A DNA stretch of 64,000 bases from CAZQXD01 sp964597315 (lineage in GTDB: Bacteria; Pseudomonadota; Gammaproteobacteria; Competibacterales; Competibacteraceae): NCBI GenBank assembly GCA_964597315.1, contig CAZQXD010000006.1:1-64000 (forward strand). Direction: 5' to 3'. A model generated the notes under the pieces. The model was not told the DNA's origin. It saw only the letters and a program-made list of their open reading frames with translations, and made no database searches. The position numbers and the translations under genes were made by a program. The number at the start of each line of letters is the position of its first letter. The first letter of the stretch is position 1. Shown here piece by piece: positions 51,305 to 59,993 of the stretch.

Positions 51305-54163
51305 TCAGCCGACCCGCTGCCGGTACAGCGTTCTATCCACTACCTCGGCCATGGCCGCTGGGTCCAGGGCGCCGCCCACGAAGTCGGCCACCCGTTCGGC
51401 TACAGCGATGGGGTTCTCCAGGGCCTCCCGGTGACCCACGAACAATATACGGATATTGGGCTGGTGGGCCAGCCAGACTTTAACCTGGCGTAACTGCTGG
51501 CGGTAGGCGATCTTGAGTTGCTCGTTGGTGAGCTTGACCCGCTCCCGCCCCAGGTTGCCCAGCATCACTGTTTGGGAGCGTAGCACCTCCTCCAAGTCCC
51601 GTTCCATGAAGATCGCCCTGTAGGGGTATTCCCGGGGCAGAAAGGGCAGCAACTGGGCGACGATCTTCACCCCTTTGCCGGTGGCATCCTTGAGCCAGGC
51701 CCGGTCGCCGCGCAGTCGGGTGGCGGCTTCCAGTTCGTAATAGCCCCGGGGATTGTCGGTATCGGCTTTGCGCTTGCCGTCGCTGAGTATCTCCAGCCCG
51801 CCTGCGGCCAGCATCTGCATCATCAGGGAGGTGCCGGAGCGGGGCAGGCCAGCCACCACGATGACGCACCGGGCCGGGTCGTCGGGCACGGCGCTTTTGT
51901 CCACCAAGGTTTCCAGCCCAGGCTTGAAGACCGCCCGGCCACCTTCCTGGTCCACTTCCGGGGCCAGTTCCGCCAACTCCGCAGCCGGGGTCGCGGATGC
52001 CTCCATCCGGCCCCGGCGGGCGCTGCGGATGCGGTTGGCTAGGTTCCGGTGGCGCTGGGCCGGGCCATGCTCTCCCAAAATTCGCAACACCCAGGCCAAC
52101 AGGCGATGGGCCTGCTCGAAGCGGGGGTTAATGGAGAGGGCCACTTCCAGGGCTTCCCTGGCCCGGGGCAGTTGCACCATCCGCAGCAACCCCGCCCCCA
52201 AGACGTAATGAGCCAAGGGGTTGTGATACTGAAGACGAATGGACTCCAGGGCCGTCTCCACGGCTTGGCGGGTTTGCTTGCGGCGCAGGGCAATGCGCGC
52301 CAAGCCCAAATGGCCATGGGGATTGAGCGGGTCTAAACGCAGCACCCGACGATAGGCGTTCTCGGCGTCTTCCAAGCGACGCAGGGTCAAACAGGCCTCG
52401 CCGATTTGCAAATGCAAGCCTGGTCGGCGGGCATCGCTGCGCCCGGCCTGCTGCAAATGGACCAGCGCTGCGGCGTGGTCCCCTTCGGCGGCCAACACCC
52501 AGCCCATCAGATAGTCCAGGTCGAAGCGGTTGAAGCGGGCCAATAGACGCAAGTCGTGATACCGCTGGGCTTCCTCCTCGGTCAGCGCCTCGGGGTTCAG
52601 TTCATCGCTGTCGGACCCCTGGCCTTCGGCCACAAGCCGTTGTTTCACCTGGTCGGCAAATGCTTTCAGGTCTTCTCTCGCCTGCTCCGCTGCCTGACGC
52701 CGGTCGTCGGTCATCTTCTCCACCAGCGCCCGCAGCGCCGCCACCTCCCCCAAGGCCCGATGGCACAGGGCCAGTTGCACCCCGAAACGGTACTGGTCCG
52801 ACTCGGCGGCGTAGAGTTCGGCCAGAATGGGCGCAGCCTTACGGTGCTGGCCGGCATCCATATAGGAGCGGGCCAGGTTGTAGCGCAGTTCCCGCACGGT
52901 ATTGGCGATGGCTTTTTCCCGATTGTCGTCGGGCTGCTCCACATAGCCTAGGGCCACCAACTGGTCCATGGCTTCCTTGGCGGCCAGGGGGTCATAGTGT
53001 AGGTCCGAGGACAGCCGGGCGTCGTCCCCAGGCACGTTGTCCCAACTGGCAATGGTGGTGACCTGGGGCGGGTTTTCGAAAGCTTCCAGTAGCGGCCGAC
53101 CGTCCATATCCTTACCCACCGGCAAGCCGTAAAGAGTGAGGATCGTGGGGGTAATATCCAGCAGGGTGGCGCCGTGGATCAGGTGATCACGTTTAATGCC
53201 GGGTCCGGCGACGATGAACATGCCCAGATCCCGGTGTTCGATGGCCGGGGCGGCAGGCTCTTTGGGCAGGGCCACTGGGCGCAGATGATCGGAATGAAAT
53301 CCGTGGTCGGAGCAGACGATGACCGTGGTGTCTTGGGGCGCCAGTTTAAGCATCGCCCCCAGCATCATGTCGTGAAAGCGATAGCCGGCCTCCACCACGC
53401 CGTGATACAGCTCATAGTCCCGCTCCGGGATATGGGGTCGGCGGGGTGGATGGTATTTCATGAAGCCATGACAGAAGTGGTCGATAGCATCGTAATACAC
53501 GCCCATGAAGTCCCATGGCTCATTGGCCATGGCCCAGGTGGCGGCGGCGTGGACCGAGGCGCACTCGGCCAGGGTTTTCATCACCGAGGCCAGGCGCCGG
53601 TCCTTGTCCTGGTCGATTTCGGCGGCCCGAGGCACGAAGGGCAGCACCTGTTCGGGCGTCAACTCGTTGGGGTGGACCCGCAGTTCCGCCAGGGTGGCCT
53701 CCAGACGCTTGGGGTGGACCATGCCCGGAGCCAGGGGCCAGGGTTGGTCCAGGTCGGCTACGGCGGTGTGGTAGTGATTGGAGACCATGATCCCGTTGAT
53801 AGGCTCCACGGGATGGGAGGGCCACCAGCCGATCACATGGGAGCGCAGCCCCTGCTGGTGGAGAATATTCCAGATAGCCTTGGTGTCCCGGGCCAGTTGC
53901 GACACCGGCTGGACCCCGCCGCCGTCGGGGGTGGGTTCGGTAAAGCCCAGAATGCCGTGTTTGAAAGGCCGCTTGCCGGTGGCGATGCTGGTCCACAGCA
54001 TGGGCGAGAGTACGGGTTGTAGGGTGGCCAGATTGCCCATCACCCCCCGCTCGATCAGCGCCGCAGTATGGGGCATCTTGCCCTGTTCGATCAGGGCATT
54101 GATGATCTTCCAGTCGGCCGCGTCCCAGCCGATGACCAAAACCCGGCGGGTGGTATCTGTCAT
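51305..54163 (-). CDS. Phosphodiesterase/TPR/sulfotransferase fusion protein
   Basis: About 952 residues with three parts. Residues 1-400: alkaline-phosphatase-superfamily domain (VLVIGWDAADWKIINALI, PVLSPMLWTSIATGKRPFKH, YYDAIDHFCHGFMKY, VIVCSDHGFHSDHLRP), the nucleotide pyrophosphatase/phosphodiesterase metal sites. Residues about 430-690: TPR repeats. Residues 730-952: sulfotransferase fold with PAPS loop VAGLPRSGTSLMMQMLAA. ATG 54163 is chosen; the upstream TTG adds five residues. No signal peptide. It lies downstream of a PEP-CTERM gene; a glycan or cell-surface role is inferred. Confidence 0.88.
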   Translation of the reverse strand: MTDTTRRVLVIGWDAADWKIINALIEQGKMPHTAALIERGVMGNLATLQPVLSPMLWTSIATGKRPFKHGILGFTEPTPDGGGVQPVSQLARDTKAIWNILHQQGLRSHVIGWWPSHPVEPINGIMVSNHYHTAVADLDQPWPLAPGMVHPKRLEATLAELRVHPNELTPEQVLPFVPRAAEIDQDKDRRLASVMKTLAECASVHAAATWAMANEPWDFMGVYYDAIDHFCHGFMKYHPPRRPHIPERDYELYHGVVEAGYRFHDMMLGAMLKLAPQDTTVIVCSDHGFHSDHLRPVALPKEPAAPAIEHRDLGMFIVAGPGIKRDHLIHGATLLDITPTILTLYGLPVGKDMDGRPLLEAFENPPQVTTIASWDNVPGDDARLSSDLHYDPLAAKEAMDQLVALGYVEQPDDNREKAIANTVRELRYNLARSYMDAGQHRKAAPILAELYAAESDQYRFGVQLALCHRALGEVAALRALVEKMTDDRRQAAEQAREDLKAFADQVKQRLVAEGQGSDSDELNPEALTEEEAQRYHDLRLLARFNRFDLDYLMGWVLAAEGDHAAALVHLQQAGRSDARRPGLHLQIGEACLTLRRLEDAENAYRRVLRLDPLNPHGHLGLARIALRRKQTRQAVETALESIRLQYHNPLAHYVLGAGLLRMVQLPRAREALEVALSINPRFEQAHRLLAWVLRILGEHGPAQRHRNLANRIRSARRGRMEASATPAAELAELAPEVDQEGGRAVFKPGLETLVDKSAVPDDPARCVIVVAGLPRSGTSLMMQMLAAGGLEILSDGKRKADTDNPRGYYELEAATRLRGDRAWLKDATGKGVKIVAQLLPFLPREYPYRAIFMERDLEEVLRSQTVMLGNLGRERVKLTNEQLKIAYRQQLRQVKVWLAHQPNIRILFVGHREALENPIAVAERVADFVGGALDPAAMAEVVDRTLYRQRVG

Positions 54164-54185
54164 TGTCGTTGCTCCCAAGACAACA

Positions 54186-54209
54186 GACCGGACCCCCGTG
54201 GGTCCGGTC
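54186..54209 (-). terminator. Terminator after PEP-CTERM copy 1
   Basis: GACCGGACCC (54186-54195) and GGGTCCGGTC (54200-54209) form a perfect 10-bp stem with a four-base loop, 26 bp after the gene stop. The same stem occurs at 55426-55449 after copy 2 with a different loop. Confidence 0.7.
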
Positions 54210-54234
54210 GGAATAAAGCCGTTAGAGAGGGGTT

Positions 54235-55095
54235 TTAGCTGGCGTTGGCCGTGGCGCGCTGGGCGCGGCGACGGAGCGCCCCCAGGCCCACCGCCCCGGC
54301 GGCCAGCAAGGCTAGGGGCGAGGGTTCCGGCACTGCCTGGATCTGGCCGGCGCGGATGGCCGCACCGCTATCGTCAAAGGCCCAGTCGATGACGGTGACG
54401 CGGTCCAAAAAGCCGCTGCCGTCCTGGACTGGGGTGTCGGGCGGGGCAAAGTTGGCCAGGGGCTGGTTGGCGCCGAGATCGTCCATTCGCAGACGAATCC
54501 AGCCGAAGTTGCCGCTGCCCAGTTGCAGGCCCAGAAACGCGATTTCGCCATCGGCGAAGTTGCCCAGTACATAAGTGCTGGTACCGCCGGGGGCGCCGTT
54601 GGTATTGCCCCTTACGAAAAACCTGCCATTACCTGCGCTGCCGAAGCTGCCGCTCGGCCCGATCAGGGAACCCGACGCCAGCTTTTTGGCCAGACCGCCC
54701 GAGACCAGCATAGCGGCGCCGCCGGCGGGGCCGGCAAAGGCATACCCTATATACTTGAAGCTATTGCCAGGGTCGGTGGAGTCGACCCCGGCATAGAGCA
54801 ACGCCCTTAGACCGACATCGGGGGTGGTGTCGTTATCGATATCGATGGACGCGTAATTGTTGCTGGCAAAAGTATTGCCCGCAGCGGTCGCGGCCGGATC
54901 GATGGCGACGCTGACATTCTGCACGCCGCTATAGATCACCGCCGCGTCGGCGGCCCCGGCCATGGCCAGGGAGGCCCCGGCGGCGGCGGCGTAGGCGCCC
55001 CACTCGACGGCGCTTTTATCCCCTTGGAGGTGGCTTTGGGCGGCCAGGCCATAGTGATCGAGTTTCTGCTGGAAGGCATCGGTTGACGTTTTCAT
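54235..55095 (-). CDS. PEP-CTERM protein, copy 1
   Basis: A 286-residue exported protein. Start MKTSTDAFQQKLDHYGLAAQ is an unusual long polar N-terminus; the hydrophobic stretch (YAAAAGASLAMAGAADAAV, residues 32-50) is the likely signal. The C-terminus has the exosortase sorting signal: VPEPSPLALLAAGAVGLGAL followed by RRRAQR. The middle is Gly/Ala/Asp-rich with no known catalytic motif. Sorting would need an exosortase (not in this window). Same protein sequence as copy 2. Confidence 0.93.
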   Translation of the reverse strand: MKTSTDAFQQKLDHYGLAAQSHLQGDKSAVEWGAYAAAAGASLAMAGAADAAVIYSGVQNVSVAIDPAATAAGNTFASNNYASIDIDNDTTPDVGLRALLYAGVDSTDPGNSFKYIGYAFAGPAGGAAMLVSGGLAKKLASGSLIGPSGSFGSAGNGRFFVRGNTNGAPGGTSTYVLGNFADGEIAFLGLQLGSGNFGWIRLRMDDLGANQPLANFAPPDTPVQDGSGFLDRVTVIDWAFDDSGAAIRAGQIQAVPEPSPLALLAAGAVGLGALRRRAQRATANAS

Positions 55096-55277
55096 TGGTT
55101 TTTACCTTGGATAATGGATCAGCCCCAATCGGCACAAAGACTGGCTGCCCTACCCCAGGCTGCCCTTCTCAGCATCAAAAGTATTCAGCAAAAAACGCAC
55201 CATTTATAGATATTTTCATTATAATCAATTCATTGCGAATGATTAAACAACACCGCATCACTACGATCAAACAGAGT

Positions 55278-55294
55278 TGTAAAATTTTTTGACA
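55278..55294 (-). promoter_or_regulatory. Conserved palindromic box upstream of PEP-CTERM copy 1
   Basis: TGTAAAATTTTTTGACA, a near-palindrome (TGTmAAA...TTTkACA), occurs here and at 56529-56545 about 190 bp before each gene, within otherwise diverged leaders. A shared transcription-factor site is likely. Confidence 0.5.
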
Positions 55295-55341
55295 CCCTGC
55301 CCAGATGGCCTGGCTGGACATGGTTTGGCTCACTGGACAGT

Positions 55342-55387
55342 GAGCCGATTGTACGGTCTCGGGCCATCATTTACCGCACCCGTAGAT
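55342..55387 (+). repeat. Dispersed 46-bp intergenic repeat, copy 2
   Basis: Partner of 48031-48076 with three differences (T/C, A/T, C/T). It lies between the two PEP-CTERM genes, upstream of the first. Confidence 0.85.
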
Positions 55388-55425
55388 GGCTGGGATCAGT
55401 CGCCGTCGTTGCTCCCAAGACAACA

Positions 55426-55449
55426 GACCGGACCCCTGGGGGTCCGGTC
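55426..55449 (-). terminator. Terminator after PEP-CTERM copy 2
   Basis: Same GACCGGACCC/GGGTCCGGTC stem as at 54186-54209, with loop CTGG instead of CCGT. It separates copy 2 from copy 1's leader. Confidence 0.7.
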
Positions 55450-55474
55450 GGAATAAAGCCGTTAGAGAGGGGTT

Positions 55475-56335
55475 TTAGCTGGCGTTGGCCGTGGCGCGCT
55501 GGGCGCGGCGACGGAGCGCCCCCAGGCCCACCGCCCCGGCGGCCAGCAAGGCTAGGGGCGAGGGTTCCGGCACTGCCTGGATCTGGCCGGCGCGGATGGC
55601 CGCACCGCTATCGTCAAAGGCCCAGTCGATGACGGTGACGCGGTCCAAAAAGCCGCTGCCGTCCTGGACTGGGGTGTCGGGCGGGGCAAAGTTGGCCAGG
55701 GGCTGGTTGGCGCCGAGATCGTCCATTCGCAGACGAATCCAGCCGAAGTTGCCGCTGCCCAGTTGCAGGCCCAGAAACGCGATTTCGCCATCGGCGAAGT
55801 TGCCCAGTACATAAGTGCTGGTACCGCCGGGGGCGCCGTTGGTATTGCCCCTTACGAAAAACCTGCCATTACCTGCGCTGCCGAAGCTGCCGCTCGGCCC
55901 GATCAGGGAACCCGACGCCAGCTTTTTGGCCAGACCGCCCGAGACCAGCATAGCGGCGCCGCCGGCGGGGCCGGCAAAGGCATACCCTATATACTTGAAG
56001 CTATTGCCAGGGTCGGTGGAGTCGACCCCGGCATAGAGCAACGCCCTTAGACCGACATCGGGGGTGGTGTCGTTATCGATATCGATGGACGCGTAATTGT
56101 TGCTGGCAAAAGTATTGCCCGCAGCGGTCGCGGCCGGATCGATGGCGACGCTGACATTCTGCACGCCGCTATAGATCACCGCCGCGTCGGCGGCCCCGGC
56201 CATGGCCAGGGAGGCCCCGGCGGCGGCGGCGTAGGCGCCCCACTCGACGGCGCTTTTATCCCCTTGGAGGTGGCTTTGGGCGGCCAGGCCATAGTGATCG
56301 AGTTTCTGCTGGAAGGCATCGGTTGACGTTTTCAT
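55475..56335 (-). CDS. PEP-CTERM protein, copy 2
   Basis: A 286-residue protein identical in sequence to copy 1, with the same N-terminus and VPEPSP...RRRAQR C-terminal signal. As far as I can compare by eye the coding DNA is also identical, and the identity continues through the 3' flank, whereas the 5' leader is only partly similar. The two genes start 1240 bp apart in direct repeat. Confidence 0.93.
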   Translation of the reverse strand: MKTSTDAFQQKLDHYGLAAQSHLQGDKSAVEWGAYAAAAGASLAMAGAADAAVIYSGVQNVSVAIDPAATAAGNTFASNNYASIDIDNDTTPDVGLRALLYAGVDSTDPGNSFKYIGYAFAGPAGGAAMLVSGGLAKKLASGSLIGPSGSFGSAGNGRFFVRGNTNGAPGGTSTYVLGNFADGEIAFLGLQLGSGNFGWIRLRMDDLGANQPLANFAPPDTPVQDGSGFLDRVTVIDWAFDDSGAAIRAGQIQAVPEPSPLALLAAGAVGLGALRRRAQRATANAS

Positions 56336-56528
56336 TCGTCTTTTGTCCTTGGATAATGGATCAGCCAGTCGGCACAAAGACTGACGGCCCTTCCCCGGGC
56401 TGCCCGTCTTTGGATCAATGGAGTTTTATGCAAAAATCGTACCATTTATTATATTTTATTTTTTACTATTTATAATCAAAGTATTGAAGATTGTTAAACA
56501 ACAACGCATCTCCATGACCAAGCCAGTT

Positions 56529-56545
56529 TGTAAAATTTTTTGACA
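56529..56545 (-). promoter_or_regulatory. Conserved palindromic box upstream of PEP-CTERM copy 2
   Basis: Second copy of TGTAAAATTTTTTGACA (see 55278-55294), in the same position relative to its gene. Confidence 0.5.
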
Positions 56546-56592
56546 TTCTGTCCTGGCGATCTGGCAAATCCATACGTTTCAAGGAGTCGATT

Positions 56593-57069
56593 GTGAGCTT
56601 CGGGAATTATCGCTTCGAGTATGTGTATCGCCGGGTAACGGCGGTCCAAGGAGACGCCATCGTCGATTTCTGGCTTGCCCAGCGGGCCATCGCCCACGAG
56701 GCCGAAGCCCGGCGGCGCAGCGGTGAGGTGGTGCTGTTGGCCCTCAACCCAGCCGGTGAGATCGCCGGGTTGTCTTCGGTGGGGCTGCGGAACTTGCCGC
56801 GCCTGGGGGGTTGGCACTACGTCTATCGCATGTTTATCCGCCCCGCCGACCGGGTGCCTTATCTTATGAAGGAGATCACTAACCGCAGCCGGGATTATCT
56901 GCGTACTTTCGAGCATCCCGACTATCCAGTCCAGGGCCTGTTAATCGTCACCGAGAACCCCAAGCTGATGCGCCCGGGGCTACGCAAGCTGTTGCGCCGC
57001 CACGGCTACCAGCCCTTGGGCCGGAACGCTCGGAGTCTGGATCTGTGGCGGGTGGATTTTCGATCCTGA
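56593..57069 (+). CDS. Conserved hypothetical protein (GNAT-like)
   Basis: A 158-residue soluble protein with GTG start and AAGGAG six bases upstream. Pattern FEYVYRRVTAVQGDAIVDFW, then GEVVLLALNPAGEIAGLSSV, GWHYVYRMFIRPADR and LRKLLRRHGYQPLGRN has the order of a GNAT acetyltransferase-like fold (beta strands around residues 45-60 and 75-86), but the CoA-binding Q/RxxGxG/A motif is not seen. Divergent from PEP-CTERM copy 2. Function unknown. Confidence 0.65.
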   Translation: MSFGNYRFEYVYRRVTAVQGDAIVDFWLAQRAIAHEAEARRRSGEVVLLALNPAGEIAGLSSVGLRNLPRLGGWHYVYRMFIRPADRVPYLMKEITNRSRDYLRTFEHPDYPVQGLLIVTENPKLMRPGLRKLLRRHGYQPLGRNARSLDLWRVDFRS

Positions 57070-57090
57070 GACCATACCTGGCGAAACGGC

Positions 57091-57903
57091 TCAAATGGGT
57101 TTTCCTTGGCGGCTCCCCAGCCTGTCCAGACGCAGCCGATGACGGGCATCGGTTAGCCGCCACACTCCACCCAACACCGCGCTCAGGGACCCCAGCCCGG
57201 TGCCTCCGGCGATCAGAAACATAATCAACATCTGGTACTTCACCGCCTCCACCGGATCTACCCCGGCCAGGATCTGGCCAGTCATCATCCCCGGCAGGGA
57301 CACCAGGCCGGTGGCCGCCATGGCATTGATAATGGGCATCAGGGCGGTGCGCAGGGCGGCGCGGGTCACGGGCAGACACGCCTGCCAGCGGTCGGCTCCC
57401 AGGCATAGTCGCGCCTCCACCGCCGCCCGGTCCCGGCTTAGGCCGGTGGCCAGGGTGTGCAGGCCCAGACTGATGCCGGTCATGGTATTGCCCAGAATCA
57501 TGCCCAGCAGCGGCAAGGCGTAGCGTGGGTCATACCAGGGCTGAGGGCGGACTTGGGTGGTCAGGGCGAATACAGTCACCAGGCCAGCGGCCAGCAGCAT
57601 GCAGCCAGCGCCCAAGCCGTAGGTCCAGAAACCGGTCAGGGGCTTGTCCTGGCGGGCCATGATCTCCCGGCCGGCGAACAACACCATGGCTAAGGCCGCC
57701 ACCGAGGTCCACAGGGGCGAGACCAGGGTGAACAGGGTTTTTAGCACCAGCCCCACCAAGGTGAGTTGCACCAGCATCCGCAAGGTGGCGATGAGAAACT
57801 GCCGCTCCAGGCCCAGATTCAGCGCCATCGACAAACCACCGTTGAGCAGCACCAGCAGGGCGGCCACGGCCAGATCGGTGAGGTCCAGGGTGAGATAGCT
57901 CAA
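57091..57903 (-). CDS. ABC export permease, FetB/YbbM family
   Basis: A 270-residue inner-membrane protein with about seven helices: YLTLDLTDLAVAALLVLLN, ATLRMLVQLTLVGLVLKTL, PLLGMILGNTMTGISLGLHT, LVSLPGMMTGQILAGVDPVE, AVKYQMLIMFLIAGGTGLGS, all of the FetB (UPF0014) family, linked to iron or metal export in E. coli. TTG 57903 is preferred, with GGAGGA six bases upstream; the ATPase stop overlaps it. Confidence 0.88.
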   Translation of the reverse strand: MSYLTLDLTDLAVAALLVLLNGGLSMALNLGLERQFLIATLRMLVQLTLVGLVLKTLFTLVSPLWTSVAALAMVLFAGREIMARQDKPLTGFWTYGLGAGCMLLAAGLVTVFALTTQVRPQPWYDPRYALPLLGMILGNTMTGISLGLHTLATGLSRDRAAVEARLCLGADRWQACLPVTRAALRTALMPIINAMAATGLVSLPGMMTGQILAGVDPVEAVKYQMLIMFLIAGGTGLGSLSAVLGGVWRLTDARHRLRLDRLGSRQGKPI

Positions 57904-58496
57904 AGCGGTTCCTCCCGTACCTGGCCAGCCTCCACCCATAGCCGCCGCCGGGCCACCCGCCGGGCCTGTTCGGCATCGTGGGTCACCCACAGGGCAGCGG
58001 CGGCCCTGGCCAGGGACTCCCTCAGCAGCCCCTCCACCGCCGCCGCCGCCCGGGCATCCAGCCCGGAGGTAGGCTCGTCCAGCAGTAGCAATCGGGGTCT
58101 CAGGGCTAAGGCCCGGGCCAGGGCCAAACGCTGGCGTTCACCGGTGGACAGCCGGGAGACTGGCCAGCCCCGGATCGCGTCCGGCAACCCTAGCGCCGCG
58201 ATCAAGGGCGCAGCCCGCCCCCAGTCCTCGAAATGAGCCGCGACCGTCTCGTCCCACCAGCCGGATTCGGCGGGTAGGTAGATCACCCGCCGTCGCCAGT
58301 GGGGCGCGGGCAGGCTGTCCCGGGCGCAACCGTCCAGAATCACCTGTCCAGCGCCGGGGTCCAGGTCGGCGATGGCACGCAGCAGCAGGGATTTGCCGGC
58401 CCCCGAAGGGCCTTGCACGGCCAGGCACTCCCCGGCGGCCAACCGAAAGGATACGGGCGCCAGGCCGGGGCGGCTCAGATTTTGAACGTCCAGCAT
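57900..58496 (-). CDS. ABC transporter ATPase, FetA/YbbL family
   Basis: A 198-residue ATP-binding subunit. Walker A GPSGAGKSLLLRAIADL, signature LSTGERQRLALARALA, Walker B LLLLDEPTSGLD and H-loop WVTHDAEQARR are all present. Short for the family but complete. Partner of the downstream FetB-like permease (overlap of four bases) and one base from rsgA. Confidence 0.92.
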   Translation of the reverse strand: MLDVQNLSRPGLAPVSFRLAAGECLAVQGPSGAGKSLLLRAIADLDPGAGQVILDGCARDSLPAPHWRRRVIYLPAESGWWDETVAAHFEDWGRAAPLIAALGLPDAIRGWPVSRLSTGERQRLALARALALRPRLLLLDEPTSGLDARAAAAVEGLLRESLARAAAALWVTHDAEQARRVARRRLWVEAGQVREEPL

Positions 58497-58497
58497 C

Positions 58498-59502
58498 TCA
58501 ACCGCTGGCCAGCGAGGCTTTGAGCTGGTGATAGCTCTCCAGTCGCCGGGCGTCGATATCTCCCCGCGCCACCGCCTCCCGCAGGGCGCAGCCAGGCTCT
58601 ACCGTATGGCCACAGTTGGAGAACCGGCAGCGGCCCAAGTACGGAGCAAACTCCCTGAATCCCTGCTCCAGGTCATCCACGGACAGTTCGCCCAGCTCGA
58701 AACTGCGAATCCCCGGCGAGTCGATCAGCTCGCCGCCCCCAGGCAGGTGATACAGGGTGGCGGTAGTGGTTGCGTGGGTGCCCATGCCGGTGGCCTCGGA
58801 CACCGCCTGGATGCGAAGCTCCCGGTCAGGCAGTAGCGCCTGAATCAGGGACGATTTACCCACTCCAGACTGGCCCACCAGAATGCTGGTGCGGCCAGCC
58901 AGCCGCTCCCGCAGCGTGTCCAGGCCGTGTTCGGTCTTGGTGCTGGCCTGGAGCAACGGATAGCCGATCCGCTGGTAGACGGCCAGCCGGGCGTCCAGTT
59001 CGATCCGCAAGGCCGGGTCCGGCAGGTCCACCTTGTTGAACACGATCAAGGCCGCCACTCCAATAGCCTCCACGGCCACCAGATAACGATCCACCAGAAA
59101 TTCGTTGAGCGCCGGACGGGGCGCCACCACGATGCCTACCCAGTCCATATTGGCGGCGATCAGCTTGGATCGGCCACTGTAATCGGGCCGGGTGAGCAGG
59201 GAGCGGCGTGGCTCCACCGCCACCACGACCCCAGCGCCGAAATCCGTGAGCTGCCATACCACATGGTCGCCGCAAGCCAACCCCCCCAGGTTCTGGCGCA
59301 CGCTACAGCGATACAGGCCGCCGCCGTCCTCCACCACCAGTTCGGCGCCGTAATTGGCGATGACCCGGCCAGGCCGCTCGGCGCCCAGGCTATTATCTGC
59401 CCCGACCTGGCGCTCGGCGCGGCGGGCGGAACGATGGCGGCGCTGCTCTTGGATGCGACCGATTTGCTCCCGTTGGCGGCGGGTCAGGCGGCGCCGGGCC
59501 AT
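58498..59502 (-). CDS. rsgA: Ribosome small-subunit-dependent GTPase A
   Basis: Matures the 30S subunit; 334 residues from ATG 59502, which is chosen because the N-terminal basic tail MARRRLTRRQREQIGRIQ is typical. OB-fold region (GRVIANYGAELVVEDGG), circularly permuted G-domain with NKVDLPD (G4), GQSGVGKSSLIQALL (G1), GTHATTTA and DSPGIRSFEL (G3), and a C-terminal zinc site (RCRFSNCGHTVEPGCALR). Confidence 0.95.
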   Translation of the reverse strand: MARRRLTRRQREQIGRIQEQRRHRSARRAERQVGADNSLGAERPGRVIANYGAELVVEDGGGLYRCSVRQNLGGLACGDHVVWQLTDFGAGVVVAVEPRRSLLTRPDYSGRSKLIAANMDWVGIVVAPRPALNEFLVDRYLVAVEAIGVAALIVFNKVDLPDPALRIELDARLAVYQRIGYPLLQASTKTEHGLDTLRERLAGRTSILVGQSGVGKSSLIQALLPDRELRIQAVSEATGMGTHATTTATLYHLPGGGELIDSPGIRSFELGELSVDDLEQGFREFAPYLGRCRFSNCGHTVEPGCALREAVARGDIDARRLESYHQLKASLASG

Positions 59503-59524
59503 GGGCAATCCGTGGGGGTGGGAA

Positions 59525-59824
59525 TCATCGGAACCGATAAAAGCGTTGATCGAGAAAGGCCGCAACGTTTTCAATGTCGGCGTCGGACCATTGCAGCCCG
59601 AGACTGGTCTCGCAGCGCTGAACCTGGGCCAGCAACGCCGACCAGGAGGCGATCCGCCGATCTTGGCGGGTGTAGAGGGTCGAAGGTTCGCCCCGCATCA
59701 GTGACTCATGGCAGGATACACAGTGTCGCTCATGCAGCGTCTGGCCCGCGCCGGGATCGGCGGCCCCGGCCCCGCCAGACACACTCACCAGCAGTATCGA
59801 GACGGCCAAAGCGGATCGTATCAT
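59525..59824 (-). CDS. Small c-type cytochrome
   Basis: A 99-residue periplasmic protein with a signal peptide (ALAVSILLVSVSGGAGA). One haem site, CVSCH near residue 35, inside GQTLHERHCVSCHESLMRGE. The likely axial Met is in SLMRGEP. C-terminal LQWSDADIENVAAFLDQRFY is the usual closing helix of class I cytochromes. Lies 22 bp upstream of rsgA on the same strand. Confidence 0.9.
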   Translation of the reverse strand: MIRSALAVSILLVSVSGGAGAADPGAGQTLHERHCVSCHESLMRGEPSTLYTRQDRRIASWSALLAQVQRCETSLGLQWSDADIENVAAFLDQRFYRFR

Positions 59825-59993
59825 GGGTCACCTCGGTGGTCGGGCGCGGTACCGTTCGCGTCCGGCAGCGCCGCAGATTTCGGCGTACACTCAACGTTGA
59901 TACTCGCCAACGATGCGCGTCGCCGGTTGCAGAGTAGCCCGCCGCCAAGAGCAAGGCAACCACGTCGCACAGAATAAGGAAACAACGCCCCTC

